Origin: Priestia endophytica DSM 13796
GTDB lineage: Bacteria; Bacillota; Bacilli; Bacillales; Bacillaceae_H
NCBI RefSeq assembly: GCF_900115845.1
Contig: NZ_FOXX01000018.1
Coordinates: forward strand, 1 to 64,000
Direction of reading: 5' to 3'
DNA: 64,000 bases
Made by a program: the position numbers and the translations under genes. Below, one piece after another: positions 55,060 through 63,065 of this stretch; the stretch's first letter is position 1; each line of letters starts with the position of its first letter. The notes under the pieces are model-generated. The model was not told where the DNA came from, made no database searches, and saw nothing but the letters and a program-made list of their open reading frames with translations.

Positions 55060-56532
55060 ATGTCAATTATTAAGAAAGTTCCATTAATATTTCTATGTCT
55101 CCTAATGTTTGCTACTTCTCTATTTATTTTTAAGCCTGAGGTAAAAGCAGCAACTGGGTTTTATGTAAACGGAAACACTCTGTACGATGCAACAGGTAGC
55201 CCGTTTGTTATGAGGGGAATTAACCATGCTCATTCTTGGTTTAAAGATGATTCTTCTACAGCAATCCCTGCTATAGCGAAGACAGGGGCTAATACTATTA
55301 GAATCGTCCTATCTGATGGAAGCCAGTATACAAAAGATGATATTAATACAGTAAAAAGTCTTATATCCTTAGCTGAGAAGAATAACCTTATTGCTATTTT
55401 AGAGGTGCATGATGCCACAGGAAACGATGCTGTTAGCTCGTTAAACGATGCTGTTAGCTATTGGATTAGTATTAAAGAGGCTCTTATTGGAAAAGAAGAT
55501 AGGGTCTTAATTAATATTGCCAATGAATGGTATGGTACTTGGGATGGTGCAAGTTGGGCAAGTGGCTATAAACAGGCTATTCCAAAGTTAAGAGATGCTG
55601 GACTCAGCCATACATTAATTGTAGATTCCGCAGGTTGGGGACAATATCCAGAGTCTATCCATCAATATGGTAAAGATGTATTTAATGCTGATCCACTAAA
55701 AAATACAATGTTTTCTATTCATATGTATGAATATGCTGGGGGGGATGCTTCCACTATTAAATCAAATATTGACGGAGTACTGAATCAGGATCTTGCATTA
55801 ATTATTGGTGAATTTGGACATAAACATACGAATGGAGATGTTGATGAGGAAACAATTATGAGTTACTCACAGCAGAAGAATGTTGGTTGGTTAGCTTGGT
55901 CTTGGAAAGGTAATGGCCCCGAGTGGAGTTATTTAGACTTATCAAATGATTGGGCTGGAGATAATTTAACCTCGTGGGGTAATACAATTGTAAATGGAGC
56001 TAATGGTTTAAAAGCTACTTCTAAAATAAGTCCAGTATTTGATGGAGGAGATCATCCTGGTGGTTCAGGTGGAACTGAAAATACTTTGTATAATTTCGAA
56101 ACCGAAACACAAAGCTGGAGTGGTGGAAATGTAATGGCTGGACCCTGGTCAACGAATGAGTGGGCATCAAAAGACAACTATTCTTTAAAAGCTGATGTTC
56201 AATTAAACAATAATTCCCAGCATTATTTATCTTTAACTCAAAACCAAAATTTCAGTGGAAAATCTCAACTAAAGGCAACTGTAAAGCACGCTGATTGGGG
56301 AAATCTAGGGAATGGAATTAATGCACAGTTATATGTGAAAACAGGGTCAGATTGGAAATGGTTTGATGGTGAGAGTGTGGAAATTAATTCCTAAAATGGA
56401 ACTATTTTAACTTTAGATTTATCATCCATCTCCGATTTAAATGACATTAAAGAGATTGGCGTGCAGTTTATGGGCTCTTCGAAAAGCAGTGGTCAAACAG
56501 CTGTATACGTTGACAACGTAACAATTCAATAA
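55060..56532 (+). pseudogene. Secreted GH5 beta-mannanase; open to 56394, mannan-binding C-terminus cut by an in-frame stop
   Basis: This is a secreted beta-1,4-mannanase of the GH5_8 type. The signal peptide ends near EVKAATG. The catalytic domain (residues 32-330) has INIANEWYGTWDG with acid/base Glu156 and LALIIGEFGHKHT with nucleophile Glu251. A linker (GGDHPGGSGGTE) leads to a CBM-like beta-sandwich from NFETETQSWSG. TAA at 56392 interrupts it, but the same frame continues NGTILTLDLSSISDLNDIKE to VYVDNVTIQ at 56532. The catalytic part should still be made (444 residues), so the enzyme may be active while binding is impaired. It replaces the GH26 gmuG of Bacillus subtilis. AGGTGATGAA precedes the ATG. 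Confidence 0.85.
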
Positions 56533-56573
56533 TCATTATGGAAGAAAAGGTTTAAAAGTTTTAATCATTCTAT

Positions 56574-56608
56574 TAGCTAATCTCTGTTGAGTAGGGATTA
56601 GCTTTCTT
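56574..56608 (+). terminator. Terminator of the gmu operon
   Basis: AGCTAATCT (56575-56583) and GGATTAGCT form the stem, followed by TTCTTC. It is 40 bp after the restored mannanase end, supporting that 56532 is the original stop. Confidence 0.72.
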
Positions 56609-56771
56609 CACTCTCTTAATTATTTTGCTATCTGGTGTGTGGAGCAGCAACTAATGATTCTAACAGGGAATTTACCTACTAATAATTATACTCCTTCAGA
56701 CGATCTTGTTTTCGAGAGAAAACAAGATTAACACCAATAAGTTTAGTTGTATACTATATGCATTCCTTTCC

Positions 56772-56871
56772 TAGTTTACATAAAGCATGTTAGAGGAAGT
56801 AAGAAAAGCGAAAGCCCGTTCAGTAACAACGAGTTTTCGCTTTTTATTTTCGTTTATATATACTTTTGTGT
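56772..56871. repeat. Dispersed hairpin repeat, copy j (full-length)
   Basis: This copy shows the full structure. The A flank is TAGTTTACATAAAGCATGTT and AGAGGAAGTAAG. The hairpin at 56802-56846 pairs AAAAGCGAAAGCCCGTT with AACGAGTTTTCGCTTTTT. The B flank is ATTTTCGTTTATATATACTT TTGTGTA. It lies between the convergent mannanase and DUF1259 genes. The neighbouring 56609-56771 holds no gene. Confidence 0.85.
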
Positions 56872-56989
56872 ACATATTGTTTACAAACGATTACTTAAGA
56901 TATATAAATTTTAAGATTATATGGAGAGAAAATTAAAAATGAGAACTATTATTTCTTTTTTTAACGATTTCATTTTGTTTAAAACTTGC

Positions 56990-57394
56990 CTAGGCAACGG
57001 GATAACTACGTAAAAATGAAAATGAGTGTGCCATCTTTTTGGCAAAACTTAATGGAGGCTCAATAGATTGAATGTGAATATACATAATTATAGGATTAGT
57101 AAATAACCAGTGATTATGTAGGGCACTCACAATCAAACCCTGTTGTACAATTGAATACATAAAACGAGGAATCTCTTCTTGTAAAACAGCGATTTCAGCC
57201 AAGTTTAACGCATTACCGCTTTGATCTAATGATTCAAATAAGACTTCTGCTGGCATAACAGAACTGCTTTGGCGCCCTTGAACCCACACCTTAAAATTGC
57301 GGTGTAATGATACAGAACAACTATCTTGAGTTACTTTACTTTTTCCTTTAAGTATTGTAGCAAATTGTTCACAAATTGAATCAAAATTATCCAT
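56990..57394 (-). CDS. DUF1259 family protein
   Basis: This is a 134-residue protein of DUF1259, here a single copy of the domain. SVSLHRNFKVWVQGRQSSSV, AVLQEEIPRFMYSIVQQGLI and SALHNHWLFTNPIIMYIHIQ are the conserved stretches with His residues suited for metal binding. GGGAGGCTTACG precedes the ATG. It is divergent from a sulfite-oxidase-like gene. Function is unknown. Confidence 0.82.
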   Translation of the reverse strand: MDNFDSICEQFATILKGKSKVTQDSCSVSLHRNFKVWVQGRQSSSVMPAEVLFESLDQSGNALNLAEIAVLQEEIPRFMYSIVQQGLIVSALHNHWLFTNPIIMYIHIQSIEPPLSFAKKMAHSFSFLRSYPVA

Positions 57395-57406
57395 ATCGTA
57401 AGCCTC

Positions 57407-57454
57407 CCTTTGAACATAAAATTATGTTGTTTGACATTAATTTATGTTCAAAGG
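57407..57454. promoter_or_regulatory. 14-bp-arm inverted repeat upstream of DUF1259
   Basis: CCTTTGAACATAAA (57407-57420) and its exact complement TTTATGTTCAAAGG (57441-57454) are separated by 20 nt. The repeat overlaps the ribosome binding site region and promoter of the DUF1259 gene. It looks like a two-site operator. The rest of 57395-57726 contains no gene. Confidence 0.6.
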
Positions 57455-57726
57455 AATGTAGTTTTAAGGCATCACAGAATATGTCACCTCTTGGTATGAA
57501 GGAATAGTAAATACAGAAGAGGGTTCACGAAGAGACGCTCCCGTTTTTTCAATAAAGCTACCCATTAAATCCTATCTGATTTGTTCGCGACAACTAACTC
57601 AGCTCAGCTGTTTCCTTATATTAATAAAGAGTGATGTTTTGCTTTAAAAAAGCATTAGATTGTGGAATGGTTTCTTATAATTTACATAGGATTGCATAGC
57701 AACTTCTTTTTAGAGGAGGTATTCAT

Positions 57727-58794
57727 ATGAGAAATTGTGATTCCAAAAAATTAAGACCTAACCTAATTCCAAAAACGTTAGTTCCTGAAAATCAAGAAAC
57801 ACCCATTCATCTTGTTTCTGGTGATATTATAAGTGATAAACTGTTTTATAGAAGAAATCATTTTCCTTATCCAAGCTTTACATCATCCTTTTATTTTCTT
57901 CCAATAGAGGGACAAGTGCATATTTCTAAAGTTTTTTCTTTACAGGAGATTTACTCTATGCCAGCAAAAACAATAAAAGTGGTCTTAGAATGTTCTGGTG
58001 ATAAGAGGGAGTTATTTAAACCAAAAGTGTATGGAGAGCAATGGGGAAAGGGAGCAATAAGTCAAGGTATTTGGAAAGGAGTATCTTTGAAAACTCTATT
58101 GCAGTACACAGGATTGCTTGATAATGCAAAAGAAATTGTTTTTGAAGGTTATGATAATGGTCGAAGACCTGATTCCAACAAATTATATAATTTCTCTAGA
58201 AGTTTACCGATAGAAAAAGCTCTTGATCCAGATACCATTATTGCTTATGAATATAACAATCATCCCATATCCTTCAAACATGGATTTCCCCTAAGGTTAA
58301 TTGTCCCCGGCTGGTATGCAATGGCTTCTGTAAAATGGATAAAAAAAATTATTATAATTGATAAGGAATTTAAAGGTCCTTTCCAAGATATTGATTACGT
58401 TTACTATCCAAACCAAGAAAACGACAATGGAAAAGTTCCTGTGACTACTATTAATGTTAACTCAACAATACAATATCCATTAAATATGCAATTATTGCAT
58501 TCAGGAGTTTATGAAATAAAGGGGATTGCGTGGACAGGTGAGGGACAAATTACAATGGTAGAAATCAGTATTGATGGAGGTCAAACTTGGAATAAATGTA
58601 AACTAACTTCTTCATTTGAGAAACATTCATGGATTCGTTGGAATTATACATGGAATGCATTAAAAAAAGGCGAATACACTATAAAATCAAAAGCTGCTGA
58701 TTCTAAAGGAAATGTTCAACCATTAGAACCAATATGGAACAGAAAGGGCTATGGTTACAATGCTATAGACCATATTAAAGTTAAAATCGAATGA
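57727..58794 (+). CDS. Sulfite oxidase-like molybdenum-cofactor oxidoreductase
   Basis: This 355-residue protein has an N-terminal Moco-binding oxidoreductase domain with VVLECSGDKRELFKPKVYGE (conserved Cys), EQWGKGAISQGIWKGVSL and GFPLRLIVPGWYAMASVKWI. The C-terminal Ig-like Mo-co dimerisation domain includes GEGQITMVEISIDGGQTWNK. No Sec or Tat signal is seen (MRNCDSKKLRPNLIP), so it is probably cytoplasmic. AGAGGAGGTATTC precedes the ATG. Physiological electron acceptor unknown. Confidence 0.87.
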   Translation: MRNCDSKKLRPNLIPKTLVPENQETPIHLVSGDIISDKLFYRRNHFPYPSFTSSFYFLPIEGQVHISKVFSLQEIYSMPAKTIKVVLECSGDKRELFKPKVYGEQWGKGAISQGIWKGVSLKTLLQYTGLLDNAKEIVFEGYDNGRRPDSNKLYNFSRSLPIEKALDPDTIIAYEYNNHPISFKHGFPLRLIVPGWYAMASVKWIKKIIIIDKEFKGPFQDIDYVYYPNQENDNGKVPVTTINVNSTIQYPLNMQLLHSGVYEIKGIAWTGEGQITMVEISIDGGQTWNKCKLTSSFEKHSWIRWNYTWNALKKGEYTIKSKAADSKGNVQPLEPIWNRKGYGYNAIDHIKVKIE

Positions 58795-58850
58795 TTTTCA
58801 ATTTTAAGTAGATCCTTATTATAAACAAAGTTAAAAGACCGTTTCAAACG

Positions 58851-58864
58851 GGACTGACCCCATG
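58851..58864. mobile_element. IS tip remnant
   Basis: GGACTGACCCCATG is identical to the tip of the IS3-type element at 330-343 (complement). No element body is attached. A chance 14-base match in this window is unlikely, so it is probably a scar of the same IS. Confidence 0.5.
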
Positions 58865-58908
58865 CTGAGCAAAGATTTTTTTAAAATTATAGGAAATTCA
58901 ACAATGAT

Positions 58909-59000
58909 TAGTTACCATAATGTTGCTTATCAGAAGGGAAAAAAGCGCAAATCCATTGAGTGATAACGAGTTTGTGCTTTTCCTGTAGGTATACTCTTCT
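58909..59000. repeat. Dispersed hairpin repeat, copy k
   Basis: TTAGTTACCATAATGTTGCT TATCAGAAGGG is the A' flank. The hairpin at 58937-58982 pairs AAAAAGCGCAAATCC.. with ..GAGTTTGTGCTTTT with several mismatches. TAGGTATACTCTTCT is a degenerate B flank. It is downstream of the sulfite-oxidase-like gene. Confidence 0.7.
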
Positions 59001-59245
59001 GGTCAATTTATGGACCTTACTTTTCTTATAAAGACATCAATGTTTTAATCTTCTTTATATTGTTCTTTTACAATACTATGACCTATGAACGCTTTTCTCT
59101 TGAAATTGCTCAATATATCAAAGCGGGAGCTAACATCATAATTAGTTAGGAATGGATGGAACATCCCCCTATACCATTGAATAAAGAACGATGTGCAGAG
59201 ATTATCCACCTTTCATCTAGGAGAGAGACCACTAAAAAAGGTTAG
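58988..59245 (+). pseudogene. Unidentified membrane-protein remnant
   Basis: One frame reads GILFWSIYGPYFSYKDINVL and IFFILFFYNTMTYERFSLEI AQYIKAGANIIIS, a TAG, then EWMEHPPIPLNKERCAEIIH to 59245. It starts inside the repeat edge, so its 5' end was lost. I do not recognise the family. Confidence 0.38.
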
Positions 59246-59340
59246 GATAAAAAAATAAAATAGCAGAAACAGACGATAATTTAGTCTTTACAACATAAAA
59301 AAAACAGGAGTAATATATCTTTCATAAATTCATAAAACAT

Positions 59341-59506
59341 CTTGATCGCTGAATCCGTATGGAACGGGGGAACCAATTTTGTAACAGCCTTTTCTGTTAC
59401 TTGGGGTGAATCCTTTATGTAAGTAAAGGTAGGGTTACTTCGTGACCTGAATCCGACAGCTAACTTCGTAAGCGTTAGGGAGAGGGTGTGAAACTTGTGA
59501 TCAAAG
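59341..59506 (+). ncRNA. c-di-AMP riboswitch (ydaO/yuaA leader)
   Basis: The conserved blocks occur in order: CTTGATCGCTGAATCCGTAT, GGAACGGGGGAACCAATTTT, GGGGTGAATCCTTT, GGTAGGG, CCGACAGCTAACTTCGTAAG, GGGAGAGG. GATCAAAG at 59499-59506 closes P1 with CTTGATC at 59341. This class binds c-di-AMP and switches off potassium uptake genes (ktrA, kimA). Here the gene behind it is deleted. Confidence 0.93.
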
Positions 59507-59509
59507 AAT

Positions 59510-59540
59510 AGACCACGGGGGACTCCTCTGTGGTCTTTTT
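59510..59540 (+). terminator. Riboswitch-controlled terminator
   Basis: AGACCAC pairs with GTGGTCT, followed by a T-run, directly downstream of the riboswitch P1 stem. This is the usual expression platform of the class. Confidence 0.9.
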
Positions 59541-59619
59541 GGTGTTGAATGGATATTTATGTATTTTTAATGCTAAACAAAAAATGCTAATGAAAACAGG
59601 ATAAGGAAGGAATTATACG

Positions 59620-59793
59620 GTTGGACTAAGTGCAAACTTTACAGGAGACTTGAGCCCCGCAGGACGCATTCTCATTACGATTATGATGTTTATTGGGCGA
59701 GTAGGGCCTCTTACCATTGGTTATGTGCTTGCTATTCGTTCAAATAAACAATCAAAAATTCGTTATGCAGAAGAAAAGATTCTTATTGGCTAA
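59620..59793 (+). pseudogene. KtrB potassium channel subunit, C-terminal fragment
   Basis: The fragment reads VGLSANFTGDLSPAGRILIT IMMFIGRVGPLTIGYVLAI and ends KIRYAEEKILIG, which matches the C-terminus of KtrB (GRVGPLT and EEKVMIG are conserved). KtrA and about 390 residues of KtrB are missing. It lies about 80 bp after the c-di-AMP riboswitch terminator, so a deletion has fused the leader to the end of the operon. Confidence 0.85.
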
Positions 59794-59882
59794 AAAGAAT
59801 AACGTTTATATTTCGAGCAAACTAAATAAGATGCTGTTAAGCCTCTATCAAACATTCTCATTTGTTCGAGTTGACAACATGT

Positions 59883-59928
59883 AAAGGAAGAAAGTTATTG
59901 GGGAAAGCCAGTAGCTTTCTTCCTTATT
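59883..59928 (+). terminator. Terminator after the KtrB fragment
   Basis: AAGGAAGAAAG and CTTTCTTCCTT form a strong stem with an internal ATTGG/CCAGT extension. It is the original terminator of the ktr operon. Confidence 0.82.
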
Positions 59929-60027
59929 TAGAATGTATATCACATCTATCTTTAATTAACCTAATGTTACTTATCGGCATTGAAAAATGATCTTCGAATA
60001 GAAGATCCTTTTAAAGGAAAATTCGTT

Positions 60028-60059
60028 CCAAAGTAACACAATGGCAGGGTGTTACTTTG
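60028..60059. other. Hairpin with 11-bp arms
   Basis: CCAAAGTAACAC and TGTTACTTTGG pair with a 9-nt loop just 3' of the CBO0543-type gene. There is no T-run on either strand, so it may be an mRNA 3' stem rather than an intrinsic terminator. Confidence 0.5.
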
Positions 60060-60064
60060 GAGAA

Positions 60065-60517
60065 TTAATTCATTATTTGTAATTTTTTTAGGTGAAGATA
60101 ATAACAATATACCCATATATACGGGATGATGTAGGAGAAAAATGTCCAAATAGTATTCCAGCCGTTCCCATATACAACTTTTCCACTTAAAACTAACGTC
60201 ATTTCAAGAAAAGTAGTAAATAGTGATATAGAAAAGATCATCAAGTAAGGTCTTTTGGTTTTCTTTATAAAGAAAATCAAGTAACTTGCTAAAATTGGAT
60301 AAAGTCCTAAATTAAAAGGTAAGGCAGACAAGGTTTTTTGATTAAAGAAGGGAGCAATTCTCCAAAATCCATAGTAGAACCCGAATTCATTTACAACAAA
60401 TGCAATAACACAAAAAAATGTACCAATTAAAGGTATAATCGTCCTATCTTTTTTATAAAGATGAAGAATTCCAACAATCCAAGGTAAGATGAAGGCAATT
60501 AGGATATTAAAAATCAA
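60065..60517 (-). CDS. CBO0543-family membrane protein (second)
   Basis: This 150-residue protein has four to five helices (MIFNILIAFILPWIVGILHL, IPLIGTFFCVIAFVVNEFGF). The FTTFLEMTLVLSGKVVYGNG WN segment and charged YKKDR loop match CBO0543-type proteins; it is only distantly similar to the one at 15339. No convincing ribosome binding site is visible (GGAAAAATTGATTTTTA-type leader). Function unknown. Confidence 0.65.
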   Translation of the reverse strand: MIFNILIAFILPWIVGILHLYKKDRTIIPLIGTFFCVIAFVVNEFGFYYGFWRIAPFFNQKTLSALPFNLGLYPILASYLIFFIKKTKRPYLMIFSISLFTTFLEMTLVLSGKVVYGNGWNTIWTFFSYIIPYIWVYCYYLHLKKLQIMN

Positions 60518-60728
60518 TTTTTCCCATTTCCTTTTTTGTATTTATCTTCTCCTTATTTCAAATAGTCTAACCTTCAAAACAAAGTATTATATGAATACTC
60601 TATACAAATCTACTTACCATAATGTTGATTATAAGAAGGGATTTTTAAAGTAGGAGCAAGGTTGATCCTGCTTTTTAATTTTTGGTTGTGTTAATTTTTA
60701 ATGATAATAATTAGACAAAAACAAAAGG

Positions 60729-60757
60729 AAACCAAGATACTGAGGTTTCTTTCAGCC
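60729..60757 (-). terminator. Terminator of the VOC gene
   Basis: GGAAACC and GGTTTC(T) pair. On the minus strand CCTTTTGTTTTTG follows. It is adjacent to the stop at 60762. Confidence 0.62.
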
Positions 60758-60761
60758 TAAT

Positions 60762-61145
60762 TTATTCAACAGAAGTGCAAATTTCAATATAATGTCCATC
60801 TGGGTCTGCTATATAGGCAACTGTTTGTCCCCACGGCTTTGTAACAGGTTCCTTTAAGATTGTAACCCCTTGTTGGCGTAGGGTTTCGATTGTTGCTACA
60901 ACATCTTCTACAACAAATCCGACCTCAAATGTTTGTGTAGGAGCAGAACCTTCAGGAACATTTAAACCTGTTAACTCTTTTACATCCTTACGAGTGTTAA
61001 TTGATAAAGTTGTGGCACCTGTGTCAAATTCAACATACGTATCTTGTTGCATCTTAACTGAGAGCCCAAAAATACCTTTGTAGAAATCCATTGTTTTTTC
61101 AAAATTACTCACATATAAAATGACATATTTCATTGCTAACTTCAT
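60762..61145 (-). CDS. VOC-family glyoxalase/bleomycin-resistance-like protein
   Basis: This 127-residue cytoplasmic protein has a single two-module VOC fold: MKYVILYVSNFEKTMDFYKG IFG, then FEVGFVVEDVVATIETLRQQ and YIADPDGHYIEICTS, whose final Glu is a usual metal ligand. The N-terminal metal ligand position is not His, so a classical glyoxalase role is doubtful. AGGAGAGTGAAAA precedes the ATG. Confidence 0.87.
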   Translation of the reverse strand: MKLAMKYVILYVSNFEKTMDFYKGIFGLSVKMQQDTYVEFDTGATTLSINTRKDVKELTGLNVPEGSAPTQTFEVGFVVEDVVATIETLRQQGVTILKEPVTKPWGQTVAYIADPDGHYIEICTSVE

Positions 61146-61321
61146 TTTTTCACTCTCCTTATGGGAAATTTAAGAACTTAAATAATAGCCTATACCACCG
61201 TATTAATCATACTATCTAATTTCTGAAAATTATATTAATAACCATAATATTCATTGTGATATAGTCATAATAAAGTAAGGCGAATCACAAAAAATAAAAA
61301 GAGACATAGATCTTTTTTTGA

Positions 61322-61353
61322 GAGCCCGTTGAATTATCTAATTCAACGGGTTC
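61322..61353. other. Strong hairpin upstream of the DUF1801 gene
   Basis: GAGCCCGTTGAAT pairs with ATTCAACGGGTTC around a 6-nt loop. A T-run lies before it on the plus strand, not after. It could be a terminator on neither strand strictly, or an mRNA structure. The rest of 61146-61431 has no recognised gene. Confidence 0.5.
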
Positions 61354-61431
61354 CATGTTGACTAGATATTCATTAAGGCTCTGGTGCAAATATGTGAAGA
61401 AAATATAAAAAGATTTACTGGAGGTTTGACA

Positions 61432-61809
61432 ATGCAATACGAAGCTAAAACCCCAACGGAATATTTTGAACTACTAGACGATGACTGGAGAAAAGAGAAG
61501 CTATTAATTGTGAGAGAATTTATTTTAGAAAATGCCCCAGAACTCGAGGAGGGCGTCCAATACAAAATGCTTTGTTATGGTACTGAAACCTCCAAATTAT
61601 TTCATTTGAATGCTCAAAAATTTTATGTGAGTCTATACGTGGGCAACATTGGAAAAATAGAAAATGCCAATAAGTTTCTGACCGGATTGGATTATGGAAA
61701 AGGGTGTATACGCATAAAAAAGTCAGTTGATTTGCATGATAGTGGACTTGAAGATTTCGTGAAAAAGACTATATTTACTTGGAGAGCGGGCGATGATACT
61801 TCTTGTTAG
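61432..61809 (+). CDS. DUF1801 family protein (YdhG-like)
   Basis: This is a 125-residue soluble protein of the DUF1801/YdhG_co fold. TPTEYFELLDDDWRKEKLLI, VQYKMLCYGTETSKLFHLNA and GCIRIKKSVDLHD fit the family. The start is the ATG at 61432 after GGAGGTT; the frame is open from 61384. Some members are iron chaperone-like (Fra), but a function here is not supported by context. Confidence 0.82.
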   Translation: MQYEAKTPTEYFELLDDDWRKEKLLIVREFILENAPELEEGVQYKMLCYGTETSKLFHLNAQKFYVSLYVGNIGKIENANKFLTGLDYGKGCIRIKKSVDLHDSGLEDFVKKTIFTWRAGDDTSC

Positions 61810-61866
61810 CACTACTTTTAATTTCAAAGAGTATTAGTAGTATTTTCCCATCACAAATTCGTATTT

Positions 61867-62070
61867 ATGGATAGAGTTTTTTTAAAAGATATCAAATAAA
61901 AGGAAGACGAGCGCCCTTACTACAATCTCGTCTCATATAATCAAGTTTTACATCCTGGTACTTTAATGATTAATATTGAGGGCGTAGAACATACATTAAA
62001 AGAAGAGGAACGTACAACTAAGATATTAGCTATTGTCATTAAACGTACACTGCGTAATCAGCAAAACTAA
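61867..62070 (+). pseudogene. Small gene with an early in-frame stop
   Basis: An ATG at 61867 opens MDRVFLKDIK, then TAA at codon 11, then the same frame continues KEDERPYYNLVSYNQVLHPG and INIEGVEHTLKEEERTTKIL to 62070. A terminator follows at once, as for a real gene. I do not recognise the protein. A start at the internal ATG (61971, MINIEG) is possible but has no ribosome binding site. Confidence 0.45.
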
Positions 62071-62076
62071 CAGTTA

Positions 62077-62112
62077 GAAAAAATTCTGTTTCTTCGAACA
62101 GGATTTTTTTAT
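62077..62112 (+). terminator. Terminator
   Basis: AAAATTCTGTT pairs with AACAGGATTTT, followed by a T-run. Confidence 0.85.
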
Positions 62113-62122
62113 TTCTAAGATT

Positions 62123-62210
62123 TTAGTTAATATAAAACCTATTCGAGGAAGTAAAAAAGCACAAAACCGTTGGTTCTCAACGAATTTGTGCTTTTTCTTT
62201 TCTGTTAATG
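62123..62210. repeat. Dispersed hairpin repeat, copy l (between convergent genes)
   Basis: TTAGTTAATATAAAACCTAT TCGAGGAAGTAA is the A flank. The hairpin at 62152-62196 pairs AAAAAGCACAAAACCGTTG with CAACGAATTTGTGCTTTTT with one mismatch. CTTTTCTGTTAATG is what remains of B. It lies between the small gene above and the convergent ABC transporter operon. Confidence 0.82.
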
Positions 62211-62303
62211 CAAGTTACTATAAACGAGCTAATAATAAGGCTTGTTATTAACAATTAGATTTTACAATACAACAGTGTTGTAATAACTGATAGATACAAC
62301 TGG

Positions 62304-63065
62304 TCAAAAAATTGAAATGAGCTCTTTTGTATATGAATGGCGTTCCTCATTAAATAATTGTTCGTTGTTAAATTGATCAACAAGTTTGCCATCTTTCATG
62401 ACCATAATCCGTTGACTCATTTCTTTGACAGCAGCAAGATCATGGGAAATAAACAAGTATGAAAGATTTAACGTTTTACGAAGGTCTGTTAATAAAGTAA
62501 GTATTGCCCCTTGAGAGATAACGTCAAGACTTGCTGTAGGCTCATCTAAAACAATAAATTCAGGTTCAATACTAATAGCACGAGCAATTGTTACACGTTG
62601 TCGCTGACCGCCACTTAGCTCGTGAGGATATCGATCTGCCAAGCTAGATGGTAACTCAACGACTTCAAGAAGCTGCTTTATAAAATCATCCTTTGAAGTA
62701 TAGGAAAAATGTATAAGATTAAGGTCATTCTTAAATTGAGCGTAAGGATCAATAAGTGAATCTTTTATTTTAAGTTTTGGGTTTAAAGAGGCTGAAGGGT
62801 TTTGCAGCACAATTTGAATCTTTCTTCGATAAGGATATAACTGTCGATCATTAAATTGCTCAATTGCCTGATCCCTAAAATAAATTGATCCGCTATCAAT
62901 CGGTTCAATTCGGAGCAGGCAGCGAGCTAATGTGCTCTTACCACAGCCACTTTCACCGACAAGACCTAGACATTCTCCCTTGTTCAGTTCAAATGAGATG
63001 TTATCGAGAATGGTTTTCTTAGCTTGATATGATTTTTTTAATTCGTGTACAGTAAGTAAATTCAT
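62304..63065 (-). CDS. ABC transporter ATPase, oligopeptide/nickel type (OppF/NikE-like)
   Basis: This 253-residue ATPase powers a peptide or nickel-type importer. Walker A is LVGESGCGKSTLARCLL, the signature LSGGQRQRVTIARA, Walker B FIVLDEPTASLD, then the switch His in FISHDLAAV. ILQNPSASLNPKLKIKDSL (Q-loop) is typical of the second ATPase of Opp/Dpp/Nik systems. It overlaps the upstream ATPase gene by 4 bp. It is the last gene of the operon. Confidence 0.9.
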   Translation of the reverse strand: MNLLTVHELKKSYQAKKTILDNISFELNKGECLGLVGESGCGKSTLARCLLRIEPIDSGSIYFRDQAIEQFNDRQLYPYRRKIQIVLQNPSASLNPKLKIKDSLIDPYAQFKNDLNLIHFSYTSKDDFIKQLLEVVELPSSLADRYPHELSGGQRQRVTIARAISIEPEFIVLDEPTASLDVISQGAILTLLTDLRKTLNLSYLFISHDLAAVKEMSQRIMVMKDGKLVDQFNNEQLFNEERHSYTKELISIF

